A DNA stretch of 64,000 bases from JAGWRI01 sp963728785 (GTDB lineage Bacteria > Gemmatimonadota > Gemmatimonadetes > Gemmatimonadales > Gemmatimonadaceae), in NCBI GenBank assembly GCA_963728785.1, contig CAVSKV010000004.1, positions 1 to 64,000 on the forward strand, read 5' to 3'. Under the pieces are notes generated by a model. The model saw nothing but the letters and a program-made list of their open reading frames with translations. It made no database searches and had not been told where the DNA came from. The translations under genes and the position numbers were made by a program. Position 1 is the first letter of the stretch, and each line of letters begins with the position of its first letter. This document shows positions 18,661 through 28,261 of the stretch, piece by piece.

Positions 18661-19380
18661 ATGGCAAAATTGACCCTTGATGACTTGGTCGCTCAGCTGC
18701 GGGGCGTGTTCGGCGCCGAATTACACGCGGTCGTGCTCTACGGCTCGGCCGCCGCTGGCGAGCACATTCCCAACCGATCCGATCACAACGTGCTCGTAAT
18801 CGTCGAGCGCCTGGACGTGGCGCGCCTGCGTGCCCTCTCGGCCACTGTGCGGGCCTGGCGCGAGGCCGGGAATCCGCCGCCGCTCATCTTCACGCTCGAG
18901 GAATGGCGCGATTCGAGCGACGTGTTCCCCATGGAGTACGCCGACATTCTCGAACGGCACCGCGTGCTCCACGGCACGGCGCCGTTCGACGGCATCCGGG
19001 TGAGTCGCGCCGATCTGCGGCTGCAGGTCGAACGCGAAGCGCTCGGCAAGCTGCTCGCCCTGCGCCAGGGCACACTCGCTTCGGGCAACGACAACAAGGC
19101 GGAGCTGCGACTGCTGGCCGGGAGCGTGAGCGCCGTGATGGTGGTGTTCCGCGCCGTGGAGCGGTTGCGCGGGCAGACGCCGTCGCGCGACAACGTTGAG
19201 TTGAGCCGATCGGTAGCCTCGGCGGCCGGCACGAACCCCGAAGCGTTCGTGCGCGTGGTGCGGCACGTGCGCGGCGAACAGAAGCTCGCGGCCGCCGATG
19301 CACCCGGCGTCTTGGATGGGTACCTGCTTGGCGTTGAAGCCGTGGTTCGCTATCTGGACGCCTTCACTGCCGAGGGGTAG
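18661..19380 (+). CDS. Nucleotidyltransferase-domain protein
   Basis: A 239-residue protein. Its N-terminal GAELHAVVLYGSAAAGEHIPNRSDHNVLVIVE carries the GS motif of the DNA polymerase beta-like nucleotidyltransferase superfamily, but the usual DxD is read as D-H-N. The second metal-binding Asp is therefore doubtful, and activity uncertain. The C-terminal half is helical, like HEPN-related substrate domains (ALGKLLALRQGTLASGNDNKAELRLL). It starts 4 bases after the TPM gene. The target is not predictable. Confidence 0.65.
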   Translation: MAKLTLDDLVAQLRGVFGAELHAVVLYGSAAAGEHIPNRSDHNVLVIVERLDVARLRALSATVRAWREAGNPPPLIFTLEEWRDSSDVFPMEYADILERHRVLHGTAPFDGIRVSRADLRLQVEREALGKLLALRQGTLASGNDNKAELRLLAGSVSAVMVVFRAVERLRGQTPSRDNVELSRSVASAAGTNPEAFVRVVRHVRGEQKLAAADAPGVLDGYLLGVEAVVRYLDAFTAEG

Positions 19381-19519
19381 CGGCCGGAACCTGGGCCGGG
19401 CAGTCTTCGTACGGATGTGGGCAGGGAGAGCCGGACGGGTCGTCCGGTCGGCCTATCCCGTGCAGGCGCGGCGTCATTGGCCGCGCGTCAGTTCACCAGT
19501 GGGAACGAGGAATTCTTCC

Positions 19520-20083
19520 ATGAAACGTCGCTGGCTCGCAGGTGCGCTCATCGTCCTCACCACCGGCTGCGGATACAACACCATCCAGAAGCTGGATGAG
19601 CAGGCGTCTTCGGCGCAGGGTCAGATCGAGGTGCAGCTGCAGCGGCGCGCCGATCTGATCCCCAACCTCGTGAGCACCGTAAAGGGCTACGCGCAGCACG
19701 AAGAGGCGATCTTCGATACGGTAGCCGCCGCTCGGTCGCGGTTGCTCGGTGCGGTGCAGAGCAAGGATCCTGAGCAGATGGCCAATGCCGACCAGAACAT
19801 GACCGGCGCGCTCGGCCGGCTGCTCGCGATTTCGGAGAACTACCCCAACCTCAAGGCCGACGAGAGCTTCCTGCGCTTGCAGGACGAACTCACCGGTACG
19901 GAAAATCGGGTGGCCGTGGCGCGGACCGACTACAACGACGCGGTCCAGGCCTACAACGCGTACATCCGCCAGTTCCCGGCCGTGTTGACCGCCAAGGTGA
20001 CCGGCGCCAAGGAGCGGAAGTACTTCAAGGCCACCGACCAGGCAGCCACCGCGGTGCCCAAGGTGGACTTCTCCAAGCCGTGA
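19520..20083 (+). CDS. LemA-family protein
   Basis: A 187-residue protein from ATG 19520, with GAGG about 9 bases upstream. A short lipoprotein-like signal (LAGALIVLTTGCGYN) precedes the LemA helical domain: YNTIQKLDEQASSAQGQIEVQLQRRADLIPNLV, then AISENYPNLKADESFLRLQDELTGTENRVAVARTDYNDAVQAYN. LemA proteins are membrane-anchored coiled-coil proteins of unknown biochemical role, commonly linked to TPM proteins as here. The anchoring Cys (GCGYN) suggests lipid attachment. Confidence 0.92.
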   Translation: MKRRWLAGALIVLTTGCGYNTIQKLDEQASSAQGQIEVQLQRRADLIPNLVSTVKGYAQHEEAIFDTVAAARSRLLGAVQSKDPEQMANADQNMTGALGRLLAISENYPNLKADESFLRLQDELTGTENRVAVARTDYNDAVQAYNAYIRQFPAVLTAKVTGAKERKYFKATDQAATAVPKVDFSKP

Positions 20084-20186
20084 GCAAGCTGGACTCCCGT
20101 TTTCCCCTGCCGTGCGCGCCGTTAGTTTCCAGCGGCGTTGCCGCCGCCCATCCGCGGCGCGATCGACCCTCAGCCCAGGAGCCCAC

Positions 20187-20720
20187 ATGAAGGCATCACG
20201 CCTCGTGATTTTCGCCGCCGTCGCCACCACGCTCACCATCGCCGGCCAGACGGCCGACGCCCAGCAGCCCGTTGCCGACGCCGTGCACTTCGGCGCCTCC
20301 GCCGGCCTCAACATTCCGCTCAGCGATCTCAGCCGCGCCGTGCAGACCGGTTACATCCTCAACGGCTTCGTGCAGGGCACGCCTCAGGGGTCGCCGGTGG
20401 CGCTGCGCGGCGAGATCGGCTACAGCGGATTCAGCGGCAAGAATAGCCTCGTCAACCAGAGCGTCACCATGCTCGTGGTGAATGCCCTGCTTCCGTTGGC
20501 GCCGGGCGATGCCCCGTACGTCATCGGAGGAGTGGGGCTCAACCACGTGAGCAGCTACTTCGGCTACAACAGCGAGAACGATCTGGGGCTGAACTTCGGG
20601 GGTGGCTACCAGTGGCAGCTCGGCGACATGCATTACTTCGTGGAGTTGCGCTACTACGTGATCGCCCATAGCGGCGCATCGCGCCAGATGCTCCCGCTCA
20701 CGTTCGGCGTGACGTTCTGA
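20187..20720 (+). CDS. Small outer-membrane beta-barrel protein
   Basis: A 177-residue protein with a cleavable signal (MKASRLVIFAAVATTLTIAG...ADA/QQ). The mature part shows alternating amphipathic strands (HFGASAGLNIPLSDLS, VALRGEIGYSGFSG, APYVIGGVGLNHVSSYFG, LGLNFGGGYQWQLGDMHYFVELRYY) and ends in a Phe (LTFGVTF), the usual BAM recognition end. Eight strands are likely. The specific function is unknown. A long hairpin follows. Confidence 0.8.
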   Translation: MKASRLVIFAAVATTLTIAGQTADAQQPVADAVHFGASAGLNIPLSDLSRAVQTGYILNGFVQGTPQGSPVALRGEIGYSGFSGKNSLVNQSVTMLVVNALLPLAPGDAPYVIGGVGLNHVSSYFGYNSENDLGLNFGGGYQWQLGDMHYFVELRYYVIAHSGASRQMLPLTFGVTF

Positions 20721-20737
20721 GTCGGCCGCGGGACGGA

Positions 20738-20778
20738 ATGCATGACGGGGAACTCCAGCGGAGTTCCCCGTCGTGCAT
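20738..20778. terminator. Bidirectional hairpin between OMP gene and metG
   Basis: A 19-base arm (20738-20756) pairs with 20760-20778 around the loop AGC with one mismatch. There is no long T tract. It sits 18 bases from both convergent gene ends. Confidence 0.7.
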
Positions 20779-20795
20779 CACCGGTAGGCCACGGA

Positions 20796-22334
20796 TCAGC
20801 CGGCGCGTTCGGGCTTCGGAAACAGCGGATCGTCCTTCGTCACCCGCCACCCCGCGGGGTCGAGCGCGTCGAACGCCGCAAAGCGCTGGTCCGCCACCGC
20901 GCCGGGGCCGCCCAACTGTTCCCACAGCGTCTGCGCCTTGCCCGGCATGAACGGCTGCAGCGCCACGCACTGTCGCGCCAGTTGCCGGATGAGCGTGCCC
21001 AGCGTGGCGTCGAGCGCGTCGGCGAGCGCCGGATCCTTGGCCAATTTCCACGGCGCCTGACGGTCCACGTATTCGTTGCCGCGGGCCACGGTGAGCCACA
21101 CCGCGCGGAGCGCCTCGTGCAGCGGATAGCCCCGCGAGCCGTCCATGGCGGCATGATAGGCCCCGTAGTCGGCGGCGTCCGCTTCGTCCACGGGGCCTCG
21201 GGGCGCCGACGGAACCACGCCTCCGCGGTAGCGCTCCACCATCGCGATCGTCCGGCTGGCCAGATTGCCCCACGCGTTGGCCAGGTCGGCGTTGTACCGG
21301 TCCTCGAACCGCTCCCACGAGAAGCTGCCGTCGCCGTCGAACGGCACTTCGCGGGTGAGGAAGTACCGGAACGCATCGGGCCCGAACCGGTCGATCGCGT
21401 CCGCCAGCTCGAGCTTCACGCCGGCCGACTTGCTGAACCGTTCCCCGCCCAGCGACACGAACCCGTGCGCCCACACCGCCTCGGGAAGCGCCAGTTCCGC
21501 GGCCTTGAGCATGGCCGGCCAGATCACGCAATGCAGCCGCGTGATGTCCTTGCCGATCACGTGCAGCTGCGCCGGCCACCGCCGCGCGTAGGACGGATCG
21601 GGATACCCGGTGGCGGTGAGGTAGTTGGGCAGGGCGTCGAACCAGACCCACGTGCCCTGCTGCTCGCCGTCGCTGGTCGGGATCGGGAAGGGAATGGCCC
21701 AGGCCAGCCGCGACCGCGTGATCGAGATGTCCTCCAGCCCCTGCTCGAGCAGCGAGAGAATCTCGTTGCGCCGCGTCTCGGGCCGCAGGAATCCAGGATG
21801 GTCGGCGAACCAGGTCTTTAAGAATACCTCATAACGCGTGAGGCGAAAGAACCAGTTGCGCTCTTCCGTCCACTGGAGGTCACGCGTCGGGTGGATGACG
21901 CACTTGCCGTCCACGACCTCGTCGTCGCGTTTGAACAGCTCGCACCCGACGCAGTACCAGCCCTCATATGCCTTCTCGTAAAAATCGTCCGGGTTCAGCT
22001 CGTGGATGCGCAGGATCAGCGCCCGCACGCCGGCCTTGTGGGCGGGCTCGGTGGTGCGGATGAACTGGTCGTGGGAGATGCCGAGCCGGGCCCACATCGC
22101 TTCGAACGACGCCGCGATCCGGTCCACCAGTTCCTGCGGCTGCACCCCCCGCGCCGCGGCGGCCTGCGCCACCTTCTGCCCGTGCTCGTCCATCCCCATC
22201 AGGAAATGCACGTCATCGCCGCGCAGCCTCCTGTACCGCGCGATAGCGTCGGCGCCGATCTTCTCCAGCGCGTGTCCCAGATGCGGCTCGCCGTTGGCGT
22301 AGTCGATGGCCGTGGTGAGGTAGAATTGGGGCAC
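20796..22334 (-). CDS. metG: Methionyl-tRNA synthetase
   Basis: A 512-residue class I synthetase from GTG 22334. HLGH (residues 18-21) is the HIGH motif and FSKS (300-303) corresponds to KMSKS. The connective peptide has C128, C131, C145 and H148, which may form the zinc knuckle. An anticodon-binding helical domain follows. It lacks the extra C-terminal dimerisation domain of longer bacterial forms. It charges tRNA-Met. The start abuts the ricT stop, part of the dnaE-accA-ricT-metG minus-strand run. Confidence 0.96.
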   Translation of the reverse strand: MPQFYLTTAIDYANGEPHLGHALEKIGADAIARYRRLRGDDVHFLMGMDEHGQKVAQAAAARGVQPQELVDRIAASFEAMWARLGISHDQFIRTTEPAHKAGVRALILRIHELNPDDFYEKAYEGWYCVGCELFKRDDEVVDGKCVIHPTRDLQWTEERNWFFRLTRYEVFLKTWFADHPGFLRPETRRNEILSLLEQGLEDISITRSRLAWAIPFPIPTSDGEQQGTWVWFDALPNYLTATGYPDPSYARRWPAQLHVIGKDITRLHCVIWPAMLKAAELALPEAVWAHGFVSLGGERFSKSAGVKLELADAIDRFGPDAFRYFLTREVPFDGDGSFSWERFEDRYNADLANAWGNLASRTIAMVERYRGGVVPSAPRGPVDEADAADYGAYHAAMDGSRGYPLHEALRAVWLTVARGNEYVDRQAPWKLAKDPALADALDATLGTLIRQLARQCVALQPFMPGKAQTLWEQLGGPGAVADQRFAAFDALDPAGWRVTKDDPLFPKPERAG

Positions 22335-23483
22335 CTACGCTCCGGATGAAGACGGGCCGGCGCCGGGCGAACCGGGGTTCCCGCGGCTCCTCCGGCCGCC
22401 ACGGCGGCCACGGCGGCGATGCGGACGGCGTTCCCCGTTCGGTGGCACGCCGGCGTCGGCGCCCGGCGCCGCATCGGACGACGTCGGCTCCGATTCCGCC
22501 GGCCCGTCGGCCACCTCGGACTGCCGCTCCGGCTCCGCCGGGTCGCCCGCCAGTTCGAATTCTGGTGACGCGTCCTCGTCGCCATCGCTGCTCGCCGCTT
22601 CCGGCGCCTGGCCGTCCGCCGGCCGGGCACGCAGCCACGCCGCGCTGGGATCGGAATGCGCCACTTCTTCGCGCAACTCGGCCAGCGGCACGATGCGCGG
22701 TTCGCCGTCCGCGCCGCGCAGCGTCACGCGCTCCCGGAAGATGTCCACCGCCAGCACCTTCTCCTCGCCCCGCGGCGTCACGAGCAGCCGGCCTTCCTTG
22801 GGGAATCGCTTGCGGCTCTTCACGTAGAACTCGTGCTCGTAGCGCAGGCAGCACATCAACCGCCCGCAGGCGCCGGAGATCTGCGTCGGATTGAGCGATA
22901 ACCGCTGATCCTTGGCCACCCCCAGGTTCACGGGCAGCAGCTCGGGGAGCCATGCCGCCGAGCAGTACTGCCGCCCGCAGCGTCCCACGCCGTCCAGGCG
23001 CTTGGCCTCGTCGCGCACCCCGATCTGCTTGAGCTCGATGCGCGTGCGGAACGTTGAGGCCAACTCGCGCACCAGCGTGCGGAAGTCCACGCGCTTCTCG
23101 GCGGTGAAGTAGAACGTCAGCCGTTTGCGGTCCCACTGCCACTCGGCATCCGACACCTTCATCGCCAGGCCATTGGCCCTTACGCGCTCCTGCGCACGGC
23201 GGCGCGCCTCCTCGTCCTGCACGCGCAACTCGGCAAGTCGCCGCACGTCCTCTGCGCCGGCCAGGCGGCGGGCGCGGCGGGCCGGGAGCGCCGTTCCGTA
23301 CCCGTGCGTCGTGCCGGCGTTGCGTTTGGCCGCCAGTTCGCCCACGGCATGCACGCGCCCCACGTCTTCACCCCGGTCGGCCTCGACGACCACCGGCGCC
23401 TCGAGCGGCGGGATCTCGTCCTGCTCCCAGATGAAGAAGTCCTTTCGGTTGCCCTTGAACGCCACTTCGATGAGATGCGCCAC
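22335..23483 (-). CDS. PSP1-domain protein, RicT (YaaT)-like
   Basis: A 382-residue protein. The PSP1 domain (about residues 60-230) includes KRVDFRTLVRELASTFRTRIELKQIGVRDEAK, then CGRQYCSAAW and ISGACGRLMCCLRYEHEFY, the cysteine cluster that binds Fe-S in RicT/YaaT complexes. The last ~130 residues are acidic, then Arg/Gly-rich and low complexity. RicT helps RNA maturation in Bacillus; the role in diderms is unclear. Its stop adjoins the metG start and it begins 2 bases after accA ends. Confidence 0.85.
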   Translation of the reverse strand: MAHLIEVAFKGNRKDFFIWEQDEIPPLEAPVVVEADRGEDVGRVHAVGELAAKRNAGTTHGYGTALPARRARRLAGAEDVRRLAELRVQDEEARRRAQERVRANGLAMKVSDAEWQWDRKRLTFYFTAEKRVDFRTLVRELASTFRTRIELKQIGVRDEAKRLDGVGRCGRQYCSAAWLPELLPVNLGVAKDQRLSLNPTQISGACGRLMCCLRYEHEFYVKSRKRFPKEGRLLVTPRGEEKVLAVDIFRERVTLRGADGEPRIVPLAELREEVAHSDPSAAWLRARPADGQAPEAASSDGDEDASPEFELAGDPAEPERQSEVADGPAESEPTSSDAAPGADAGVPPNGERRPHRRRGRRGGRRSRGNPGSPGAGPSSSGA

Positions 23484-23485
23484 GC

Positions 23486-24451
23486 CTACTCCAGAAACTG
23501 ACCCATCCGCAGGAATTTCTCGCGTCGGCGGCGCACCAGCTTGTCCGGCTTGAGACGGCGCAGGTCATCGAGGTTGCGGATGAGCGCTTCCTTGACCGAC
23601 GCGGCTGTGGTCTCGTAGTCGGCGTGGGCCCCGCCGGGCGGTTCGGGGATGATCTCGTCGATGATGCGCAGCTCGTACAGATCGGCCGCCGTGATCTTGA
23701 GCGCCGACGCGGCCTTCTCCCGCATTTCCGGGCTCTTGCCGTCCTTCCACAGGATGGCCGCGCATCCTTCCACGGAGATCACGGAATATACCGAGTTCTC
23801 CAGCATCATCACCCGGTCGGCCACACCCAGGCCCAGCGCGCCGCCCGATCCGCCCTCGCCGATCACCGTGGCCACGATCGGCACCTCGAGCCGGCTCATC
23901 TCGAACAGGTTGTGCGCGATCGCCTCGGACTGTCCGCGCTCCTCGGCCCCCAACCCGGCCCAAGCCCCCATCGTGTCGATGAAGTTGATCACCGGCACGT
24001 GGAACTTCTCGGCCAGCTTCATCAGGCGCAGCGCTTTGCGGTAGCCCTCGGGGTGCGGCATTCCGAAGTTGCGCCGCACGATCTCCTTGGTGTCGCGCCC
24101 TCGCTGATGGCCGATCACCATCACCGATTCGCCGTCCAACCGCGCCCAGCCCCCCACGATCGCCGGATCCTCGCGGAACAGCCGGTCGCCGTGCAGCTCC
24201 ACGAAGTCGGTGAACGCCAGCCGCAGGTAGTCCAGCGTGAACGGACGCTTGTTGCTCCGCGCCACCAGCACCCGCTGCCACGGCGTGAGGTTCTTGTAGA
24301 TCGCGTCTCGCAGCTCCGCAAGCTTCTTCTCCAGCGGTGCCAGCTCGGCCGCCACGTCCATCTCTCGATCACCGGCCAGCCGCTTCAGTTCCTCGATCTG
24401 CTTTTCCAGTTCGACGAGCGGCTTCTCGAATTCCAGCGAGGCAGTGGCCAC
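23486..24451 (-). CDS. accA: Acetyl-CoA carboxylase carboxyltransferase subunit alpha
   Basis: A 321-residue subunit from GTG 24451. The N-terminal helices (FEKPLVELEKQIEEL), RPFTLDYLRLAFTDFVELHGDR, VMVIGHQRGRDTKEIVRRNFGMPHPEGYRKALRLM, FIDTMGAWAGLGAEERGQSEAIA and VIGEGGSGGALGLGVADRV are diagnostic. It binds carboxybiotin with AccD, which is not in the window. It lies 2 bases after the dnaE stop and is translationally close to ricT. Confidence 0.97.
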   Translation of the reverse strand: MATASLEFEKPLVELEKQIEELKRLAGDREMDVAAELAPLEKKLAELRDAIYKNLTPWQRVLVARSNKRPFTLDYLRLAFTDFVELHGDRLFREDPAIVGGWARLDGESVMVIGHQRGRDTKEIVRRNFGMPHPEGYRKALRLMKLAEKFHVPVINFIDTMGAWAGLGAEERGQSEAIAHNLFEMSRLEVPIVATVIGEGGSGGALGLGVADRVMMLENSVYSVISVEGCAAILWKDGKSPEMREKAASALKITAADLYELRIIDEIIPEPPGGAHADYETTAASVKEALIRNLDDLRRLKPDKLVRRRREKFLRMGQFLE

Positions 24452-24453
24452 GG

Positions 24454-27400
24454 TCAGCCTCCGCGAACCAGGCGGACCCGTTCCGGTCCGAGCACGGCCC
24501 GCAATTCGGTGAGCGCCGCCTGCGTCACCGGCAGCCGCAGCGTCCGCGAGCGGAACCGCTCCAGGCCGGCGCCGTCGCGCCACTGGACTTCCAGCGGCGG
24601 GTTGGCGGCGTGCGACGTCGAATGCGCCTCCACGATCGAACGCACGTCTCGCATGATGTCGGCGCTCACGATTTCGTCCGGCGTCAATTCGATGGCCACC
24701 GCGACCTGCCCGCTCACGCGGACCTCGGCCAGTGGCTTCACCGACGCGACGATGAAGGTTGGATGCTCCGTTTCCTGGTCCCGCCGCGAGTACCCGCCCT
24801 CGACGAGAACCGGGACGTCGGTCCGCACCCGGTCGCCGATGGCCTGCCACGCTTCGGGGAACACCAGCACCTCCGAAGATCCCGAAAAATCCTCCACTGT
24901 CAACCTTGCGAACTCGGCGCCGCTCTTCTTGCTGATCTGCCGCCGCACCGACGTCACCACGCAGCCGATCGTGATCTGGTCTTGCGTCCAGTGGCCCAAC
25001 TCGGCCACGGTCCGCGTGGCGAACAGCTCGCATTCCACGCGGTACGGCTCCAGCGGATGCCCGGAGATGTAGAACCCGAGGATCTCCTTCTCCCTGGCCA
25101 GCCGATCGGACTCGCTCTGCGGGGCGACGTTCGGCAGGACGTGCGTGCGCTCCATTGTCGTCCCCGTCGGCCTTGCGCCCAGATCGCCGAATAGCGACCC
25201 CTGTCCCGAGGTGCGCTCCTGTTGCGCCAGCGACGCCTCGTGCAGCGCCGTGTCGAGCGCTGCCAGGTACTGCTGCCGGTGGCCGCCCAGCGCGTCCAGC
25301 GCGCCCGAGCCGATCAGCGCCTCGAACACCCGCCGGTTGCAGAGGCGCAGGTCCACCCGCTCGCACAGGTCGTACAGATTGACGAACGGCTTCTCGTTCC
25401 GCGCCGCCAGAATCGAATCGATCGCGCCGCGCCCCACGTTGCGGATGGCGCCCAGGCCGAACCGCAGCCGCTTGTCTCCCACCACCGTGAACTTGTAGCC
25501 CGACTCGTTCACGCTGGGCGGCAGCACCTCGATGCCCAGCTCGCGCGCTTCGTTGATGAACTTCACCACGTTGTCCGTGTCGCCGATGGACGAACTGAGC
25601 AGCGCCCCCATGAACTCGGCCGGATGGTGCGCCTTGAGCCACGCCGTCTGGAACGAGATCACCGAGTAGGCCACGGCGTGTGACTTGTTGAATCCGTAAC
25701 GGCCGAACGTCTCGAGCTGGCCGGCCAACTCCTCGATGACCTTGCGATCGTACCCGCGGGCCACCGACTTCTCCACGAACTTGCCCAGTTCCTTCTTGAT
25801 CAGGTCGGCGTCCTTCTTGCCTACCGCCTTGCGCAGCACGTCGGCTTCGGACAGCGAGAGGCCGGCCAGCAGCTGCGCGATGCGCATCACCTGCTCCTGA
25901 TACGTGATCACGCCGTACGTCGACTCCAGCACCGCCTGCAGTTCGGGCAGCGCGTAGGTCACCGCTTCCTCGCCGCGCTTGCGCCGCTGGTATACCCGGT
26001 GCATCCCCGCGTCGAGCGGGCCGGGCCGCATCAGCGCGTTCGATGCCACCAGATCGTCGAACCGGTCGCAACGCATGCCGCGCAACATCTCCGTGGCCAA
26101 CGGCGACTCGAACTGGAACACGCCCACCGTCCGCCCGCTGCGCAGCATCTGGTACACCCGCGGATCGGTGTCGTCGATCGCCCCGAGGTCGGGGCGCGTG
26201 CCCGTCGTCCCCTCGATCGCGTCGAGCGCGTCCTTGATCACGGTCAACGTGGTCAGCCCGAGAAAGTCCATCTTGAGCATGCCCGCCTTCTCGAGCGCGC
26301 CCATGTCGTACTGTGTGACCACCACTGCGTCGTCGCTTCCCGCGCTCGCCCCCGCGCCCTTCGAGGCCTGCGTGCACACGGGCACGTAGTCGTCCAGCGG
26401 GCCCGGCGCGATCACCACGCCAGCGGCGTGCACTCCCGTGTGGCGGGACAGCCCTTCCAACGCCATCGCGTAGTCGAGCAACTGCCGGTATCGCTGGTCG
26501 TTGCGGTACAGCTTCTTCACGTCCGGCACCTGCTCCACGGCTTCCTTCACGGTGAGCGAGTAGTTCGGCTGGTTGGGCACCAGCTTGGCCAGCGCGTCGG
26601 TCTCGGCCGGCGTGAACCCGAGCACCCGGCCCACGTCCTTGATCGCCGCCCGCGACTTCAACGTCCCGAACGTGACGATCTGCCCCACCGACTCGCGGCC
26701 GTACTTCTGCCGCACGTACTCGATCACCTCGCCGCGCCGCTCGAAGCAGAAGTCCACGTCGATGTCGGGCATCGACACGCGCTCCGGATTCAGGAAGCGC
26801 TCGAACAGCAGATCGTACTTGAGCGGGCACACGTCGGTGATGCGCAGCGCATACGCGACGAGCGAGCCCGCCGCCGAGCCGCGCCCGGGACCCACCGGAA
26901 TGCCCCGGTCGCGCGCGGCCTTGATGAAGTCGTACACGATCAGGAAGTAACCGGCGTAGCCGGTCTTCGTGACCACGCCCAGCTCGTAGTCCAGGCGCTG
27001 TTGCACCGCCTCCGGCAGCGGGTCGCCGTACCGCTCCCGGGCCCCCGCCTCGGCCAGCCGCACGAGCAGCTCGTTCTCCGACTTCACCCCCGCCGGCAGC
27101 GGGAACGACGGCACGTGGTACTTCCTCGTGAACGCCACGTCCACCTGGTCGGCGATCGCGAGCGTGTTGGCCAGCACGTCGGCGCGACCCGGAAAGCGCT
27201 CCGCGATCTCCGGCGCGCTCTTGAAGTACAGCCCCTGGTCGTAGTGCATGCGGTCGCGCGCATCGCGGTCCTTGCCCAGCCCGATGCACAGCAGCACGTC
27301 GTGCGCGTCGTGGTCGGCCTGCGTGAGGAAGTGCGCATCGTTGGTGGCAATCACCGGCAGGCCGACCTCGCGGGCCAGCGCGAAGACGCGCTCGTTCAGT

Positions 27401-27951
27401 TGCGCCTGCCCCTCGGAGTCATGCGCCTGCACCTCGAGGTAGTAACGGCCCTTGAACAGATTCGCGTACCAGGCCGCCGTCTCCCGAGCCGCGTCGAGAT
27501 CGTTCGCCTGCAAGTGAGTCGCGATCTCCCCTGCCAGACACGCCGACGACACGATGATCCCTTCGTGGTGCTTGGCCAGCAGCTCGCGGTCCACTCGCGG
27601 CCGCGAGTAGAAGCCCTCGGTGTAGGCGAGCGACGACAGCTTGCAGAGATTCTTGTAACCGACGAGATCGCGGGCCAGCAGCACCAGATGGTAGTAGGCC
27701 TTGCCGTTCGGCCCCCGCGACCGCTCCCGGCGGTCCCCCGGCGCCACGTAGGCCTCCATCCCGATGATCGGCTTCACCCCCGCCTTCCGGGCCTTCTCCT
27801 GGAAATCCCACGCCGCATGCAGATTCCCATGGTCGGTGACCGCCAGCGCCGGCTGTTCGAATTCCTGCGCCCGCCGGATCAGGTCATCGATCCGGTTGGC
27901 ACCGTCGAGCAGCGAGTATTCGGAATGGCAGTGGAGGTGGACGAAGGACAT
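24454..27951 (-). CDS. dnaE: DNA polymerase III subunit alpha
   Basis: A 1165-residue replicative polymerase from ATG 27951. The PHP domain opens with FVHLHCHSEYSLLDGANR; the palm carries GPGRGSAAGSLVAYALRITD and PDIDVDFCFERR (catalytic Asp pair); fingers and HhH region (FNKSHAVAYSVISFQTAWLKAHHP) and an OB-fold domain follow. The length is normal for DnaE1. A frame open 76 codons further upstream runs through repeat-rich spacer and was rejected. It heads the dnaE-accA-ricT-metG transcript. Confidence 0.97.
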   Translation of the reverse strand: MSFVHLHCHSEYSLLDGANRIDDLIRRAQEFEQPALAVTDHGNLHAAWDFQEKARKAGVKPIIGMEAYVAPGDRRERSRGPNGKAYYHLVLLARDLVGYKNLCKLSSLAYTEGFYSRPRVDRELLAKHHEGIIVSSACLAGEIATHLQANDLDAARETAAWYANLFKGRYYLEVQAHDSEGQAQLNERVFALAREVGLPVIATNDAHFLTQADHDAHDVLLCIGLGKDRDARDRMHYDQGLYFKSAPEIAERFPGRADVLANTLAIADQVDVAFTRKYHVPSFPLPAGVKSENELLVRLAEAGARERYGDPLPEAVQQRLDYELGVVTKTGYAGYFLIVYDFIKAARDRGIPVGPGRGSAAGSLVAYALRITDVCPLKYDLLFERFLNPERVSMPDIDVDFCFERRGEVIEYVRQKYGRESVGQIVTFGTLKSRAAIKDVGRVLGFTPAETDALAKLVPNQPNYSLTVKEAVEQVPDVKKLYRNDQRYRQLLDYAMALEGLSRHTGVHAAGVVIAPGPLDDYVPVCTQASKGAGASAGSDDAVVVTQYDMGALEKAGMLKMDFLGLTTLTVIKDALDAIEGTTGTRPDLGAIDDTDPRVYQMLRSGRTVGVFQFESPLATEMLRGMRCDRFDDLVASNALMRPGPLDAGMHRVYQRRKRGEEAVTYALPELQAVLESTYGVITYQEQVMRIAQLLAGLSLSEADVLRKAVGKKDADLIKKELGKFVEKSVARGYDRKVIEELAGQLETFGRYGFNKSHAVAYSVISFQTAWLKAHHPAEFMGALLSSSIGDTDNVVKFINEARELGIEVLPPSVNESGYKFTVVGDKRLRFGLGAIRNVGRGAIDSILAARNEKPFVNLYDLCERVDLRLCNRRVFEALIGSGALDALGGHRQQYLAALDTALHEASLAQQERTSGQGSLFGDLGARPTGTTMERTHVLPNVAPQSESDRLAREKEILGFYISGHPLEPYRVECELFATRTVAELGHWTQDQITIGCVVTSVRRQISKKSGAEFARLTVEDFSGSSEVLVFPEAWQAIGDRVRTDVPVLVEGGYSRRDQETEHPTFIVASVKPLAEVRVSGQVAVAIELTPDEIVSADIMRDVRSIVEAHSTSHAANPPLEVQWRDGAGLERFRSRTLRLPVTQAALTELRAVLGPERVRLVRGG

Positions 27952-28214
27952 TGGTCGCAAGATAGCGCCCTGCGGAAAGGGCGTCCAGCGGACCGAGGCA
28001 GGCTGTAAACTATTGAACGATAATTGCTTATACGCCCGGAGAGCAGAAGGCTGTGAGCCGGCGGCCGACGGCCGACCGTTATCGGTTCGAACGGCCCACC
28101 GGGACCGATCCCGACGTAAGAGAGTCCGTAGGCAACTACCAACCAAAGTGGTCGACGCCGCCCGGATGCGTCCTGGCAACTCCGGTCAGCTCACAGCTGT
28201 CAGCGCATAGCTTT

Positions 28215-28240
28215 CAGCCTGCTGTTCTCAGTTCCCGTCG
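28215..28240 (+). repeat. 26-bp dispersed repeat, copy one, in 310-bp spacer
   Basis: The stretch 28215-28240 (starts CAGCCTGCTGTTCTCAG) matches 61848-61873 at about 22 of 26 positions. The rest of the 27952-28261 spacer is rich in CAGCTGTCAGC-like and CGGCCGACGGCCGACCG words and holds no gene. No convincing promoter for dnaE or the aminopeptidase was seen. Confidence 0.55.
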
Positions 28241-28261
28241 TCTTCCGTCATTTCCCTCCCC

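Noticed and set aside
23486..27289. Very long open frames in other registers through accA and dnaE
   Set aside because: They follow the high-GC third-position bias of the true genes and give Arg/Gly/Ala-rich translations without motifs.
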